From positions 66,968,453-67,032,452 of the forward strand of contig CM049311.1 in the NCBI GenBank assembly GCA_026874595.1: a stretch of DNA of 64,000 bases, in the 5' to 3' direction. A program made the position numbers and the translations under genes. The notes under the pieces are model-generated. The model saw only the letters and a list, made by a program, of their open reading frames with translations, did not search any database and was not told the origin of the DNA. Shown one piece after another: positions 1 to 12,189 of this stretch. The stretch is from Sipunculus nudus. Taxonomy: Eukaryota; Annelida; Sipuncula; Golfingiida; Sipunculidae. Each line of letters starts with the position of its first letter. Position 1 is the first letter of the stretch.

Positions 1-819
1 AAAAAACAGCAATAACCTCTCATTTACATAATGATGTGACAAAGAACGGCGATGGCCAACACTTTGAAAGGGTCAATTATAATCACGAAAAAAAGTGCAT
101 GCATAATGTCTAGTACTGAAGTGTAGTATAGTGTAGTTGCTTTTTTCTTGTCGCTTCCAGCTACACTCGCCATCTACGTCCTCTGTCAGAAAAGAAGGCT
201 GACCGAAAGAAGGTCCTTCCTGGAGGTACATAGCTTCCGCTAAGCAAGACATTGACAGTGCCTCCCGTTGGTTCACCACGGAAACTGGGTATTCATTGGA
301 CCTTGGCTAAACTGTGGGGGATCTAAGGGAAACTACCCTGACAGAAATATCGGAGTCGAACCCCGTAGGTGGTTTCTTTTTTTTCAATTCTGGCAAGGTC
401 AGGCAATTCCTGCAGTCTGATTCGTCTCCAGCCGTCTTTACCCCGTCTTGCCTCTGGCTCCAGATGTTTGGAAAAGAGAGTGCTATTGGGGAGCGACGAT
501 CATAAAGGAGGCTCAGGGCAGAGGGTCGTCTTTCTCTGACCGAAGCAACGTTGTACCCGGCAGCCCCCTGAGCGACTGAGCAGCCCTCTTCAGGAATGCA
601 CTGCTTTCCTCCATGGCATAAAGAGGTGGCTAAAAAGGTGCCCTTAACATTGTCTGCTTCAATTCACCCTGGTCAGTATACAGCGGCTTGCGGGGATCCC
701 GAACAGTCGTCGAAAGCAAGTGAATAGAAAAAAAATGAAATATTTCACTTACCCTCGCAACGTAACCTGGCAGACAAACTGCACTTTGAGCAAAAGAATT
801 GGGTCGCTACAATATCGTC
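1..819. other. No supported gene
   Basis: Moderate-GC sequence ahead of the recognisable LINE. It may contain the decayed 5' UTR or first ORF of that LINE, but I see no conserved motif. Short ORFs here have no recognisable domain. Confidence 0.4.
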
Positions 820-939
820 ATTACATTCCTAAATGAGGCTATAGAATCTTCTGGAGGGGACGTAGTAATTGTTGATGAGCGACGAGAATCAGGAGTTGGT
901 TCCGCCATCAAGACCTAACTGATCCGCAATCTGTATGGC

Positions 940-1440
940 CTGCCCAAAGGCATCAATGATCGCTCATGACACTACAACTGCCAGTAGGAAAGAACAAGAA
1001 GGCTACACTGATTAGCTCATGTGAACCTATTTTCATAAATCCAGACAACATCAAGGACAAAGCTACCAAGAACTTAATTCACTCATCGCATCTATACCCA
1101 AAGGAAACAAATTGGTCATTCTTTGCGACTTCAATGCCAGAGTTGGAACTGACCACCAACCCTTTGGCAGAAATGGCACCGGCAAGTGCAACATAAGTAG
1201 ATATTTGCTTCCTAGGACCTTATACTACCCATGAACTCCTGACAACAAACACTGTATTTCTTCAACCAAATCGCAACAAGGTCACGTGGATACATCCTAG
1301 AACAAAACACTGGCCTTTAATGGACTACATTATAACCAGGAAAGCAGACAAGATGTCACAATCACCAAGGCTATTTGTGTTGCTGAGTGTAAGACAGATC
1401 ACAGACTTGTCATCTCCAAGCTGACTTTCAACACCTCGGC
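940..1440 (+). pseudogene. LINE apurinic endonuclease domain, broken
   Basis: The first open piece (966-1196) starts MTLQLPVGKNKKATLIS and leads into a segment in which the catalytic-type motif DFNAR is read at 1127-1141, followed by VGTDH. A second signature, TDHRLV, is read at 1394-1411 and corresponds to the C-terminal Asp-His motif of the APE/EEP nuclease fold. The two motifs lie in different frames, and stops lie between them (for example around 1196-1200). In an intact element this domain would nick the target DNA to prime reverse transcription. Nothing suggests that the domain has been retained for host use. Confidence 0.85.
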
Positions 1441-2086
1441 CTCAAGCTAGGATGACACTGAAGTGCATCAATGACTCAAAGTTGAAAGTGGACAAGAATG
1501 TCTCTCCTCGTTACTGACCACAATAGGAAGCTAACACAGCTTCACGTTTGATGTCGAGGATGACTGGGCAGTGTTTAGAGATGAAGTCCACTCCGCCTCA
1601 CGGTATGTCCTTGGACAACATCTATGAGGTACTAGGACTGGTTTGATGTGATTGATGACCAGGTACATGCGTTCCTCTCAGAAAAAACACAGACTTCATT
1701 CTGTCAACCAAAAAAATCCCACCTCAGCCTCAAAGAAAGGTCCAGTTAGGTCCAGTCTACACTGCGCAACATGCAATATACCTGACTCAGAGATAAGTCA
1801 GCAGAGATCCAGAGATACGCACAAATGCATGACTGTAAGAGATTTTATGACGCTCTCAAAGTTTTGTACGGACCGCAGTCTTCTGGCACATCTCCTCTCC
1901 TGAATGCTTATATATTGGCCTTGATAACTGAGCGGGCTTAGATCCTGGACCGGTGGGCAGAGCATTTCAAGCCCGTTCTGATTGGTCCCTCTTCTTTCAA
2001 TGACGATGCTATAGCTCACCTGCCCAAAGTAGAAAAAAAACGATGCTATCGACAACATACCCTCTTTCAAAGAAGTAAAGAAACCC

Positions 2087-3430
2087 ATGGAACAGCTCTC
2101 ATTTGGTAAAGCCCCGGGCTCTGATGTCATTTCTACTGAAATATACAAGGCTGGCGGACCCAGATTGACACAGAAACTCCATAAGTTATGCCTGTACTTT
2201 TGGGAGAAAAGTACACCGCTACAAGAATTCAAAGACGCTTCCATTGTCAACCTTTATAAGCGCAAAGAAAACAGACAGAGCTGTGATAACCACAGAGGCA
2301 TTTTTTTTTGCCCAGCATTGCCTGGGAGGTCCTTGCTAGACTGCTCCTCAAACGCCTCATTCTACACCTGGAAGACGGTCTTTCACCAGAGAGTCAATGC
2401 GGTTTTTTGTACTGGTCGTGGTACAGTTGACATGATCTTTGCCGCTCCGTATCTCTCAATGAAATGCCAAGAACAAAGCCAGGATCTGTGCATTAGTCGA
2501 CCTAACAAATTAAGGCATTCGACACTGTCAGCAGTGACGGAATTTAGATGATGATCATGGCAAAGTTTAGATGTCTTTAACGGTTCATCACAATCATCAG
2601 TCAGTTTTACGATGGCATGATTGCGCTACCTCAATAATGGTGAGACATCTTTCGACTTTCCAGTAAGCAACGGCGTGGCTGCGTTCTAGCTCGAACACTG
2701 TTCAGCATGATGTTTTAGCCATGCCAATGGATGCTTTTAACAAGGATGATCCTAGAGTAGGTGTTAGATACCGCTCAGATATGAGGCTCCTCATTCGCAG
2801 AAGACTGTTTACTGTCACGAAAGTCAGGATAACCATCATCCATGACCTGCTCTTTGCTGACGACTGCGCCCTGAATGCATCTTCAGAATCAGACATGTAG
2901 CATAACATAGAATAGTTTTCCCGAATATGTGATAACTTTAAGCATACCATAAGCATTAAGAGGACTGCAGTGATGCACCAACCGGCACCAGAAAAGCAAT
3001 ATCATGAATCCTGCATCATGGTGCATAGATCAAATCTGAAGGTGGTGGACCAATTCAAAAATATGGGGAGCACATTGTCAAAGACAGCAAATATAAATGA
3101 CGAAGTAAACAGCAGAGAAGCAAGAGCCAGCTTTGCTTTTGGTAGACTTCGTTCCAACGTCTGAGAGCATAGAGACATTCATCTTGAAACCAATATCCAG
3201 GTCTAAAAGTAGTAGTCATCACTACCTTGCGGTATGGCTGCGAGACATGGACTGTCTATGCAAGACATGTCAAACAACTGAACAATTTTCACTTAACCTG
3301 CCTGATGAACGACTGATGAACATTAGATTGCAAGACAAAGTTCCAAACACTGAGGTCCTAACACATGCCAACCTCCCATCAATATACACCATTTTACATC
3401 AATCCCATGTTCGATGGGCAGGTCACGTTT
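2087..3430 (+). pseudogene. LINE reverse transcriptase, broken
   Basis: The open piece at 2087-2551 carries GKAPGSDVISTEIYKAGG and later DNHRGI, typical of fingers/palm motifs 1-2 of LINE reverse transcriptases. The motif A core AFDTVS is seen around 2510-2540, in a frame different from its upstream part, which marks a frameshift. The catalytic FADD box is read at 2853-2864, followed by CALNASSES. Further pieces at 2970-3164 (ending AFGRLRSNV) and 3133-3432 (ending RWAGHV) cover the thumb and connection region; WAGHV is followed directly by a stop. The protein is split over at least three frames with several stops and is clearly dead. The 150-residue ORF on the opposite strand at 1798-2250 is only its antisense shadow. 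Confidence 0.9.
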
Positions 3431-3432
3431 GA

Positions 3433-3790
3433 TGTATGCCAGATACAAGACTCCCAAAACAACTTTTTATGGATAACTGGTGTCTGGTAAAAGTTCCATC
3501 GGGGATCAGCGGGGGCGCTACAAGGACAGTCTCAAAGCATCACAGAAAAATTATCCATCAACATAGATATGTGGGAAAGTCTAGCGCAGGATCGAACAGC
3601 GTGACGTGCATCTGCACACAAAGGTGCAAAAGATAGGACGACTGGCGGAGTCCAGGAGAAACATCAGGTCCGCAAGGCAAGGATGGCAACTACCTCAACA
3701 GCAACCACCGATCACAAGTGTCTATCATGTCGGAGTTTCTTCCATGCCCTGATTGGCCTGACAAATCATCAACGGACAGAAATAGATCAA
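3433..3790 (+). pseudogene. LINE C-terminal tail with degenerate zinc finger
   Basis: After the stop that follows WAGHV, the frame resumes with MPDTRLPKQL (3436 on), the usual linker of this LINE type. The piece at 3683-3874 holds HKCLSCRSFF...LTNHQRTE: a Cys-x2-Cys pair, a 12-residue spacing and the first His. The second His expected four residues later is replaced by Glu, so the C2H2 finger cannot coordinate zinc normally. Such fingers in LINEs probably bind nucleic acid during target priming. Confidence 0.8.
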
Positions 3791-3950
3791 CTACAAAATC
3801 TTTTCATCATCGTCATCTTCGCAAATCGAAGCGATAGACGAACATCAGAAACAGAAAGTATTATTGAGGTCTGAAAATAAGCCTTAGTTCAGCTTGGTGG
3901 TAGTACATACCACAGCGATGGGTCTCAGATCAACGGGTCCTATTTTCTTC

Positions 3951-3984
3951 GGGGGGGGGGGGGGAGAGCAGGGGGGGGGGGGGG
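3951..3984 (+). repeat. Two G homopolymer tracts
   Basis: Fourteen G residues at 3951-3964 and fourteen at 3971-3984, separated by six bases. G-quadruplex formation is possible. They lie between the LINE 3' end and the start of the large inverted repeat. Confidence 0.9.
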
Positions 3985-4013
3985 TTACGGTTATGCCAAT
4001 CCGTCGAATTTTC

Positions 4014-7000
4014 TTATAGAATTTTGCAAAAATACTTTTATTCCAAATTTTGGATGATAATGAGACTAAAAATTGATATTTGCAATTTTTTTTCTTCCGC
4101 AATCTTGGATAAATAGCGGCCAGATCAAAAACCTCAAAAGATATTTTTTTTTCTTAATTGATTCTTTGTAAATGTTTCCTTAAGAATCGATTTTTGCTAA
4201 CAAAAAAATTTTGGACATATATAATGACATAATTTGCATTAATATGCATATGAATAAATGAGTAAAATACATTACAAATGTATATGATAAAAAAATATAT
4301 TGATTATTTTGCCTTTATAGAAAGAAAATTTCCGGTACAGAATCACTGAATTTCATAAGATTTACGTTTGTTAATAAATTATTCAGATTAAATTAGTGAT
4401 TTAGTGAAAATGTTTTTTTCATAAGAACATCTTAACGAATTTTTTTATTATTTCATAATTATATTATATAATTACATAAAATGTATTAATTTTTCATGTT
4501 TGGAGCCAATTTACATATTTGTATTACAACTAATTTGAATATATAAATATGTATATGTCAAATGAGAAAAGCGATACGAATTGGGAAATTTATTTTAGAA
4601 ATGCTGCTATTTGGAAGACTATACACACTGTGATTAAATGATTTGTATGCTTCTGATCCAGTTGCCCAGGTAATATATAATGTGTTAATTTGCATATGCA
4701 ATGAGAAACGGGTTGAATTGTGATCCTCGTGGGGTTTTCGGTGAGAAATAATACATCGATTGGTTTTTGATGGCAAGGTGATGGATGCCAAGGTTGTACA
4801 TGTCCTTAAAAAATAAATTAAATCGATACACTAATTTAAGGAAATCTTTAAAAGGATGTCCACCTCATGTTCGTGTGATATCTGGCCGACAGCCAATGAA
4901 TGTGTTATCCCTCAAAGGTGTATTAATGTTTGCAATGTATCCCCGGGTATATTTACATTAGCTCATTTGCAAAAAAAGAGCAAATTTAACGAAAATGTGG
5001 ATTTAGATTAAAGACTGGGTTGTCAATTGATCACTATGGATTGTATTTACAAACCTGCCAGGAAAATGCTTGTTACGCATCAAAATAATATGATCAAAGA
5101 ATAGTAAAAATGTGAACAAAATAAGCAAGAACAGTAATAGAATTCCATTTATAGCCATAGTTACTGGATATGAATAAAAGAATACAAAAAGGGACAGTTC
5201 TTGAGTAAACGTCATTGACAAAGGAAGATAAGTGGTTCATGAAACCGACATTTTATAAACTAAGAAGACTTGAAGATATATATTGAGTGAATAAGGGTGC
5301 CAGTACGTGTTTTTGATAAAGGAATAGTACATGCTGATATTAGAGTCTATAACTTTGACAGTTAGAAGATACTGTGGTAGGGAGCGAAACAGCATGTGCT
5401 AAGGATAACGACTGAAGACCACGTGATTATGTGACACCTACACATGCTCCGGAAAACACCGAAGGACCTCCGGATTTTGAAGCTAGAGGAACCGGAAGCA
5501 GGGGACAGAGGTTCTGGTTGGCGCGATACAGCTGGGTGCTGAAAGGCCACAGGATAGTTTATTTGAGGCGTTCATCGCCGGACAGAGGCTTTATGGTACC
5601 TAAAGGTAGGAAGATTTAGTAGTAACGAATAACTATAAAACCTTGAAACGACACTTACTCCGACGTTAAATTGAACGGAAATGTAAACTTTCAATTAACA
5701 GCATGTTGTACTCATTGTAATAAAAGCATATTAAGGTATGTCCTACATATCGTATCTGGAATTTTACCTACCGTATGGTGTGTGAATTTTATCATGTAAA
5801 AGTCCATATACTGCACATATGTCAGAACATGACAAAGTCAAAGGAGGCAGTTTTATAAGATATTGCTCTGTCCGTCTAGCCCAAGGCCTCTAGCATACAA
5901 TTTCACCTTGCATTTTCTATTTTCTGTTGGTCTCGTGTTTTCCTGTATAAACCATTAAATGTCCCTTCGTTTTGTAGAGTTTAATAATAGGTGTCTAGCT
6001 CCTTGTTAAAAAATAACATAGTTAACATCATGTCTTTCGATAAAAATAATAATTCTTTGATATAATGTGATTTAAACGTACATGTTCATACAAGTAATGT
6101 AAAGGTGGTCACAGAATGTATCAGTGTGTATGAAATAAAATATTCATCTGATGAAGCTTATTACGTAAATAATACTTACGGATAGAGAAGTATACTCCAT
6201 AAATATTATCATTGATCATTTATCCAGAACAGCTCAGTTTCGACAGATAAACTTAGGATACATGTACAAAATTCATACTCTATAGCACATCAATGTAAGG
6301 CATTCAAACAATGATTTGAAATGGGAAGAGCAAAACGTTTGGGTGAGGAAACAAACAAATAAACTAAAACATATTTATCCGCATACTATGTTAAACAATA
6401 TGTCAACACATTAACATCTCTATAGGCGATTTTTGATAATATTATACATATTTATGCCAGTATTTGTCTCATTATTAAAAAATGACACTCTGACAGAGGA
6501 CAGATACGATAATCCATAGCTTTGACAAGAATCATTACGATTATTGATCATTGGTATGATTATCGGTTGCCTTGAGACGATAACCCAAATGAAAATAAAT
6601 GAACATGTCCAGAGGTATATACTACTAAAATCCTTATTCGCCTCATAAGTGCAAATTTATGGTAATATATTTGAACATAAATTAAATATATCCTTAAACT
6701 GGTGCAAGGTTGATTTAAGTAGTATAATGTTGCCGTTACTTCTAATGTAAAAACTAGTTTCTTAACACCAAGGATACATGCATAGATGTGCTGCGCGCTT
6801 ATTTTGAACAAAAAAAAATGAAGTTTATGATTTATCAGTCTTTCATTACATATGCTAATTTGCTCTTTATCTATTCAGTGGACGACTAGAGGATAAGATC
6901 CGGAACTATAAGAGCACACTTTGACAAAAATAACCGATCGGTGCAATATTATACGCATTATAAACCCAACAATTAATAATTATGATTCGATCCGTTGCAA

Positions 7001-7161
7001 ATTACACATGCAAATTTGCTAATGATATGTTCACTGGCGACCTAAGAGGAAGTCCAATTACCTAAGTAAGCAGACGCACCAATTAAACACAATTAATATA
7101 TATACTTCTTAATTACATTAGATTTTAAAAAGAATTCTAATTTGTATCGCTTTTTCCCATT

Positions 7162-7211
<50 letters not shown>

Positions 7212-7875
7212 AAAAGTATTTATATATGCAAATTAGTTAACAAATGATGAAACTATGTAAATAGGCTTAAATCAATAAAAAAATACATATATCTGCTTAA
7301 ATGTAGAATGAAAATTACACTACCTTAAATCTCAATAATTTGTCTACTTTGCATATTATATATTATTTAAACACTTGTGTATTTGCATGATTTATGTGTA
7401 TTTTGTTTATTGAAAATTTAAAAATTTTATACAGACATATGGTATAATTTTACTATTATGAATTTGAATAGTTTGCTCCGAAATACTTTAAACCTTTTAT
7501 AAATAGCCAAATAGTAAATATATTTATTCATTATATAAATAAAGCGAATAATCAATATGGATATACAAATGTATGCAAATATTTGCATTAAATATAAACA
7601 ATACGACCTTTTTTGTTGCAGAAATCAATTCTACAGGAAAAATAGCCCCAGTATCAGTAAGTTTTCAATTGAGGATAATGAAATTTTACTTGGGTTTCCC
7701 CTGTCAAAAATGGCTGTTTTCAAGTGATATATAGCACGGGTTTTAATATGGCCGCGATTTATCCAAGATGGTAGAAGAAAACATGCAAACAACGATATTT
7801 AGTTACATTATAAACCAAGGGTTGAAAGAAGTATGTTTTGCAAAATTCTATATGAAAATTCGACAGGAGCCAGAA
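4014..7875. repeat. Large AT-rich inverted repeat / foldback
   Basis: The sequence from about 4014 to 4800 is recognisably the reverse complement of about 6920 to 7875. Anchors are GGCCGC(G/T)ATTTATCCAAGAT (left arm, reversed, near 4105; right arm near 7750), GCAAAATTCTATA followed by AAAATTCGAC at the outer ends (4014-4035 and 7840-7865), and an inner match around a TATGCAAATTA motif (about 4690 and 7005). The arms have diverged, with indels and an independent (TA)n tract in the right arm. The middle (about 4810-6910) is AT-rich with a short GC-richer patch at 5360-5600 and shows no gene. It could be one nonautonomous element with very long terminal inverted repeats, or two opposed copies of one repeat. 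No target duplication was found. Confidence 0.6.
7164..7209. repeat. (TA)n microsatellite
   Basis: About 23 uninterrupted TA units inside the right arm of the large inverted repeat. Confidence 0.97.
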
Positions 7876-8381
7876 GTTAGACATTACCTTATACACTATT
7901 ACAATATTCTTCCACTTCGCAGCAAACGATTATTCATTGGCGACGAACTCAAATTTTAAGCATATCGACATTGAAAGTCTACAAAAACATATTGGATCGT
8001 AATGTAGAGATCATTCACTGAACACAAAACGTTCAAAGGTTAAACCTTAAAACCCATCTGCGTTCTCGAAGATCAAAGATATTTGTGAAGTTCACATGAA
8101 ATAATGTATGGTATGATTAGTTATATTCAATACCAGATGTCAACACCAGCAGCAGTCACGTATAAAAATTGCTTGTATACAGATGCACTACCATGGAATT
8201 CACTGAAAACATAGGGATGTCAAATCGAAATCTTTAGGTTGTCAAATGGGTGTACCTAAAACAACCCTCTAGGGTTGTAAAAAAGGTTGTCAAATGTTTG
8301 CTGTGACAACCTATGGGTTGCCATGGACCTGTCAGATTCATCCTAATACACCCTTTTTCTTTCTTTCTCTCTCTCTCTCTT

Positions 8382-8449
<68 letters not shown>

Positions 8450-8680
8450 AATAATAATAATAATAATAACAGACATTTTCAAGTAGAACGTATATTTATT
8501 AAAACCAAGTGGTCGTGTAACTTGTGATAAGTGTATTTGTCTGCAACAGTTTTACGACTGATTATTCCTTACAATGTGGACAGGGTTCTGTCTGAGTGTG
8601 TTTCAGTGTTCACATAAAGAGTAAGTGTGTAGCTTTATTATATCGTCATCCACCTCGGCTTCCTCTCCAGCAAGTAGTGG
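7335..8680. repeat. Tandem duplication, left copy (1346 bp)
   Basis: Begins at ATAATTTGTCTAC and ends at CAAGTAGTG. It is repeated head-to-tail at 8681-10055, with only scattered substitutions visible. It contains part of the right arm of the large inverted repeat, a cluster of TTGTCAAA / TTTGACAA motifs near 8220-8330, a compound CT/TA/ATA microsatellite (about 8365-8470) and a copy of the 3' UTR of the candidate transcription unit, including an AATAAA on the minus strand at 8495-8500. Confidence 0.92.
8365..8470. repeat. Compound (CT)n(TA)n(ATA)n microsatellite
   Basis: A CT-rich run, then about 18 TA units, then ATAATA units. Repeated in the right duplicate at about 9735-9846 with different lengths. 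Confidence 0.95.
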
Positions 8681-9739
8681 ATAATTTGTCTACTTTGCAT
8701 ATTGTATATTATTTAAACACGTGTAATTTGCATGATTTATGTGTATTTTGTTTATTGAAAATTTAAAGATTTTATACAGACATATGGTATAATTTTACTA
8801 TTATGAATTTGAATAGTTTGCACCGAAATACTTTAAACCTTTTATAAATAGCCAAATAATAAATATATTTATTCATTATATAAATAAAGCAAATAATCCA
8901 TATGGATATACAAATGTATGCAAATATTTGCATTAAATATAAACAATACGACCTTTTTTGTTGCAGAAATCAATTCTACAGGAAAAATAGCCCCAGTATC
9001 AGTAAGTTTTCAATTGAGGATAATGAAATTTTACTTGGATTTCCCATGTCAAAAATGGCTGTTTTCAAGTGATATATAGCACGGGTTTTAATATGGCCGC
9101 GATTTATCCAAGATGGCAGAAGAAAACATGCAAACAACGATATTTAGTTACATTATAAACCAAGGGTTGAAAGAAGTATGTTTGCAAAATTCTATATGAA
9201 AATTCGACAGGAGCCAGAAGTTAGACATTACCTTATACACTATTACAATATTCTTCAACTTCGCAGCAAACGATTATTCATTGGCGACGAACTTAAATTT
9301 TAAGCATATCGACATTGAAAGTCTACTAAAACATATTAGATCGTTATGTAGAGATCATTCACTGAACACAAAACTTTCAAAGGTTGAACCTTAAACCCCA
9401 TTTGCGTTCTCGAAGATCAAAGATATTTGTGAAATTCACATGAAATCATGTATGGTATGATTAGTTATATTCAATACCAGATGTCAGCACCAGCAGCAGT
9501 CACGTATAAAAATTGCTTGTATACAGATGCACTACCATGGAATTCACTGAAAACATAGAGATGTCAAATCGACAACTTTAGGGTTGTCAAATGGGTGTAC
9601 CTAAAACAACCCAGGTTGTCAAAATTTCAATTTGACAACCCTCTAGGGTTGTAAAAAAGGTTGTCAAATGTTTGCTGTAACAACCTATGGGTTGTCATGG
9701 ACCTGTCAGATTCATCCGTAGACACCCTTTTTCTTTCTT

Positions 9740-9825
<86 letters not shown>

Positions 9826-10055
9826 AATAATAATAATAATAATAACAGACATTTTCAAGTAGAACGTATATTTATTAAAACCAAGTGGTCGTGTAACTTG
9901 TGATAAGTGTATTTGTCTGCAACAGTTTTACGACTGATTATTCCTTACAATGTGGACAGGGTTCTGTCTGAGTGTGTTTCAGTGTTCACATAAAGAGTAA
10001 GTGTGTAGCTTTATTATATCGTCATCCACCTCGGCTTCCTCTCCAGCAAGTAGTG
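8681..10055. repeat. Tandem duplication, right copy (1375 bp)
   Basis: Offset from the left copy is 1346 bp at its start and 1376 bp at its end. The difference is mainly an extra TTGTCAAA-containing segment at about 9600-9650. Homology stops at TAGTG (10055), which falls inside the last exon of the minus-strand transcription unit, so the duplication captured that exon's 3' end. Unequal crossing-over or a replication slip would explain it. Confidence 0.92.
9871..9876 (-). terminator. Polyadenylation signal AATAAA
   Basis: An AATAAA hexamer on the minus strand downstream of the stop in the last candidate exon. The same hexamer is present in the left duplicate at 8495-8500. Confidence 0.4.
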
Positions 10056-10682
10056 TACCACTCCAAAGTTGGGTTCACTGCTACCAGCGTGACGAGCATA
10101 TAGCTCTCTCTTCATTTTCTGCTTCTGTACTTGAACAATAGACTTGCCCTGGTCCCTCCTACTCGGGGTTACAAATCTGTAACGAAGATGTTATCTCCAG
10201 AGCCAGAGTGTCTGAAAATACTAAATAAAATGTAAAATTCCATGAAAAACACATTTTATATGACAGAGTTGTGTGCAGGATTTTGTGAACATTGAATCAC
10301 AGCTTATATGACTGAATATGTCATCCTGATAATTTTTATTTTAGATGCTACATTAGAGGTGTACTTTATATAATATTCATATTGGAGGGTTAGTTCCTGA
10401 GATTAAGGAGTCCTCCTCCCATTCATCTCCCAAAATGTGTGCCTTCAATAATGCAAATAAAAACTTAAACAACAGAGTCATGTGAAATGTTATCTGAAAA
10501 TGTTCATTATACATGTATTTATAAATGGGATTCATTGTAATAGAGTCACTTACCATATGTTCATTTGCAAACAATCCATCCACATGGCTCAACAGGGCCT
10601 GAGGTACGTCTGTGTACTAGTTGTCAGGTGTAGGGTAGCTGCAGGAGTAAAAGGATGTACTGACAACTTGTATAATCATGTT

Positions 10683-10697
<15 letters not shown>

Positions 10698-10714
<17 letters not shown>

Positions 10715-10984
10715 ATATTACAAATTTGTTATCCTGTGTTTAGGTCTAGTAGAAAACAAAAGTCATTTATCAATCAGTGGCTTGAAGTAAATCCATGTGT
10801 TGGGCACATAATTGCATTTTTTTATTAATAAAGGACTACTGGCAACTTAGAGCAATAAGCCAGGGTGACAATTATATTAGTACTTTACCAAACATTTACA
10901 ACATATGAAATATTAGGTCTTCATTGAATTTACATTAAGTTTATTTGTTTATATACTTGTCATATCCATAAATGTTCTATATAC

Positions 10985-11014
<30 letters not shown>
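10698..11014. repeat. Short (TA)n microsatellites in introns
   Basis: TA runs at about 10698-10714 and 10988-11014, the former preceded by a CA run. Confidence 0.9.
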
Positions 11015-11017
<3 letters not shown>

Positions 11018-11869
11018 CACAACATGTACAGCAAAATTAATTAATAGTTACCTGGCAGGTTGGGCGATTCTCCAATGTCAGCTAGCTGTATTCTTCTTCT
11101 TCAGGCTCTTTGGTCCAGGAATAGACTCTACAAAATATTTGAAAAATACTTTTACTACACAGATGACCATGACCATTTGGAATGTAATTATTATTTATGA
11201 ACATTAAACCTTATATATTTATATATGTGTGTGTGTGTACTGAACCTGCTGTATTATGTTACAATCACACTGTAAAGACTCAGGAGTACACATTACACCA
11301 AATTTTTATTGTTTTTAATGAACATACATTTAGCTTTACTAATAGGTGTATTTTCGGGTACTTGGTTACATTATTAGAAGCTAACAGAACCTGTTGTAGC
11401 CACTTTCAAAATTAGCCATTTATAATATAGTTTATATGCAGATATATCATAATACATAGGCCCCCCTACTATACAAAATTCAACTTACCGAACTTGACTG
11501 TCACTCAGAAGACATGCACTATGTGGTTCATTGTTAAGCAATTTTGACACAGCTAAGTATCAAAATTAGTGCCTGTTCTTAACAAATTAATCACTTTTCA
11601 GAAACAGCAATTTATACAATTCACCTACTCACTGGCCGACTTGACTGGCTATCACTCGACAGTACTTTGTATACGATGCACTGCAATCGCTTGGGCAAGG
11701 ACGACGACGATGATTGTTGTGAAGACTTCATACGATCCATACTAACTTATACTATCACATGCTGAGTTAATGTAACACCGACTCCTAGTATCAGTATCCT
11801 CTGGGCAAAAATGTTGTAAACACACATGTTGTAAATGTTGTGTACACCCGAGACTTGTACACATGAACA

Positions 11870-12060
11870 TGGCACGTTTACATAGAGGGCAGCACTTTGT
11901 GCACGTGCACGCAACCGTGACCTAGTTCCGGCCCATGCAGACCGCGAGGTATCCCGTATCCGGCCCGGCTCACCCGAGGCTCAGCATGCACTCCCCTGGG
12001 GCAGTTCAGTGCTGTGTTATGACAACCATAGCCATTTCCACCCTCCGACTCCCTGTTGGG
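11870..12060 (-). promoter_or_regulatory. CpG-richer region, possible promoter
   Basis: A local rise in GC and CpG (GCACGTGCACGC, GACCGCGAGG, TCCGGCCCGG) just upstream of candidate exon 1 on the minus strand, including a CACGTG E-box near 11900. This would suit the promoter of the transcription unit at 9.9-11.7 kb. Evidence is compositional only. The overlapping plus-strand ORF at 11935-12189 has no recognised domain. Confidence 0.3.
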
Positions 12061-12189
12061 GAGTTAAATTGGGTGATTCGACTCCCCTACGTTTTAAGTG
12101 AAAGAATCGACCTTGTACCTATACACATAAAAGAGACAGAGAAGTATACAGACAAATTGGATCATATTTTACCTCAGTTAAACTTCTGA

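Larger units (their letters stand above)
820..3875 (+). mobile_element. Degenerate non-LTR retrotransposon (LINE)
   Basis: Fragments appear in the expected order for an APE-type LINE on the plus strand: endonuclease (about 940-1440), reverse transcriptase (about 2080-3430), and a C-terminal tail ending in a C2H2-type zinc finger (about 3710-3770). Reading-frame changes and stops break the polyprotein in many places, so no functional product is possible. The 3' limit is set where zinc-finger-linked sequence gives way to G-rich sequence; the 5' limit is uncertain. From general knowledge, this RT type with the pattern DNHRGI and a C-terminal finger is common in invertebrate genomes and is often mis-annotated as a cellular gene. 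I do not assign a clade (RTE-like or jockey-like). No target-site duplication or A-rich tail could be identified. Confidence 0.9.
9855..11745 (-). other. Possible spliced transcription unit, coding status unclear
   Basis: Four minus-strand segments have canonical splice borders. Exon 1 includes an ATG at 11740-11738 and ends at 11633 before GTGAGT. Exon 2 is 11552-11489 (acceptor TTAG, donor GTAAGT). Exon 3 is 11127-11052 (acceptor TTTTGTAG, donor GTAACT). Exon 4 runs from 10211 (acceptor TTTTCAG) to about 9855, with AATAAA at 9876-9871. Exon 1 would encode MDRMKSSQQSSSSSLPK and on to a phase-0 end. Individual exons contain open, coding-like stretches: exon 2 HSACLLSDSQVR, exon 3 DIGESPNLP, exon 4 KQKMKRELYARHAG up to a stop at 10014-10016. 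No single frame passes through all four exons as drawn, so either the borders are partly wrong, this is a decayed gene, or it is a noncoding RNA. I recognise no family. Confidence 0.35.

Noticed and set aside
1798-2250. 150-codon minus-strand ORF
   Set aside because: Antisense shadow of the LINE reverse transcriptase on the plus strand.
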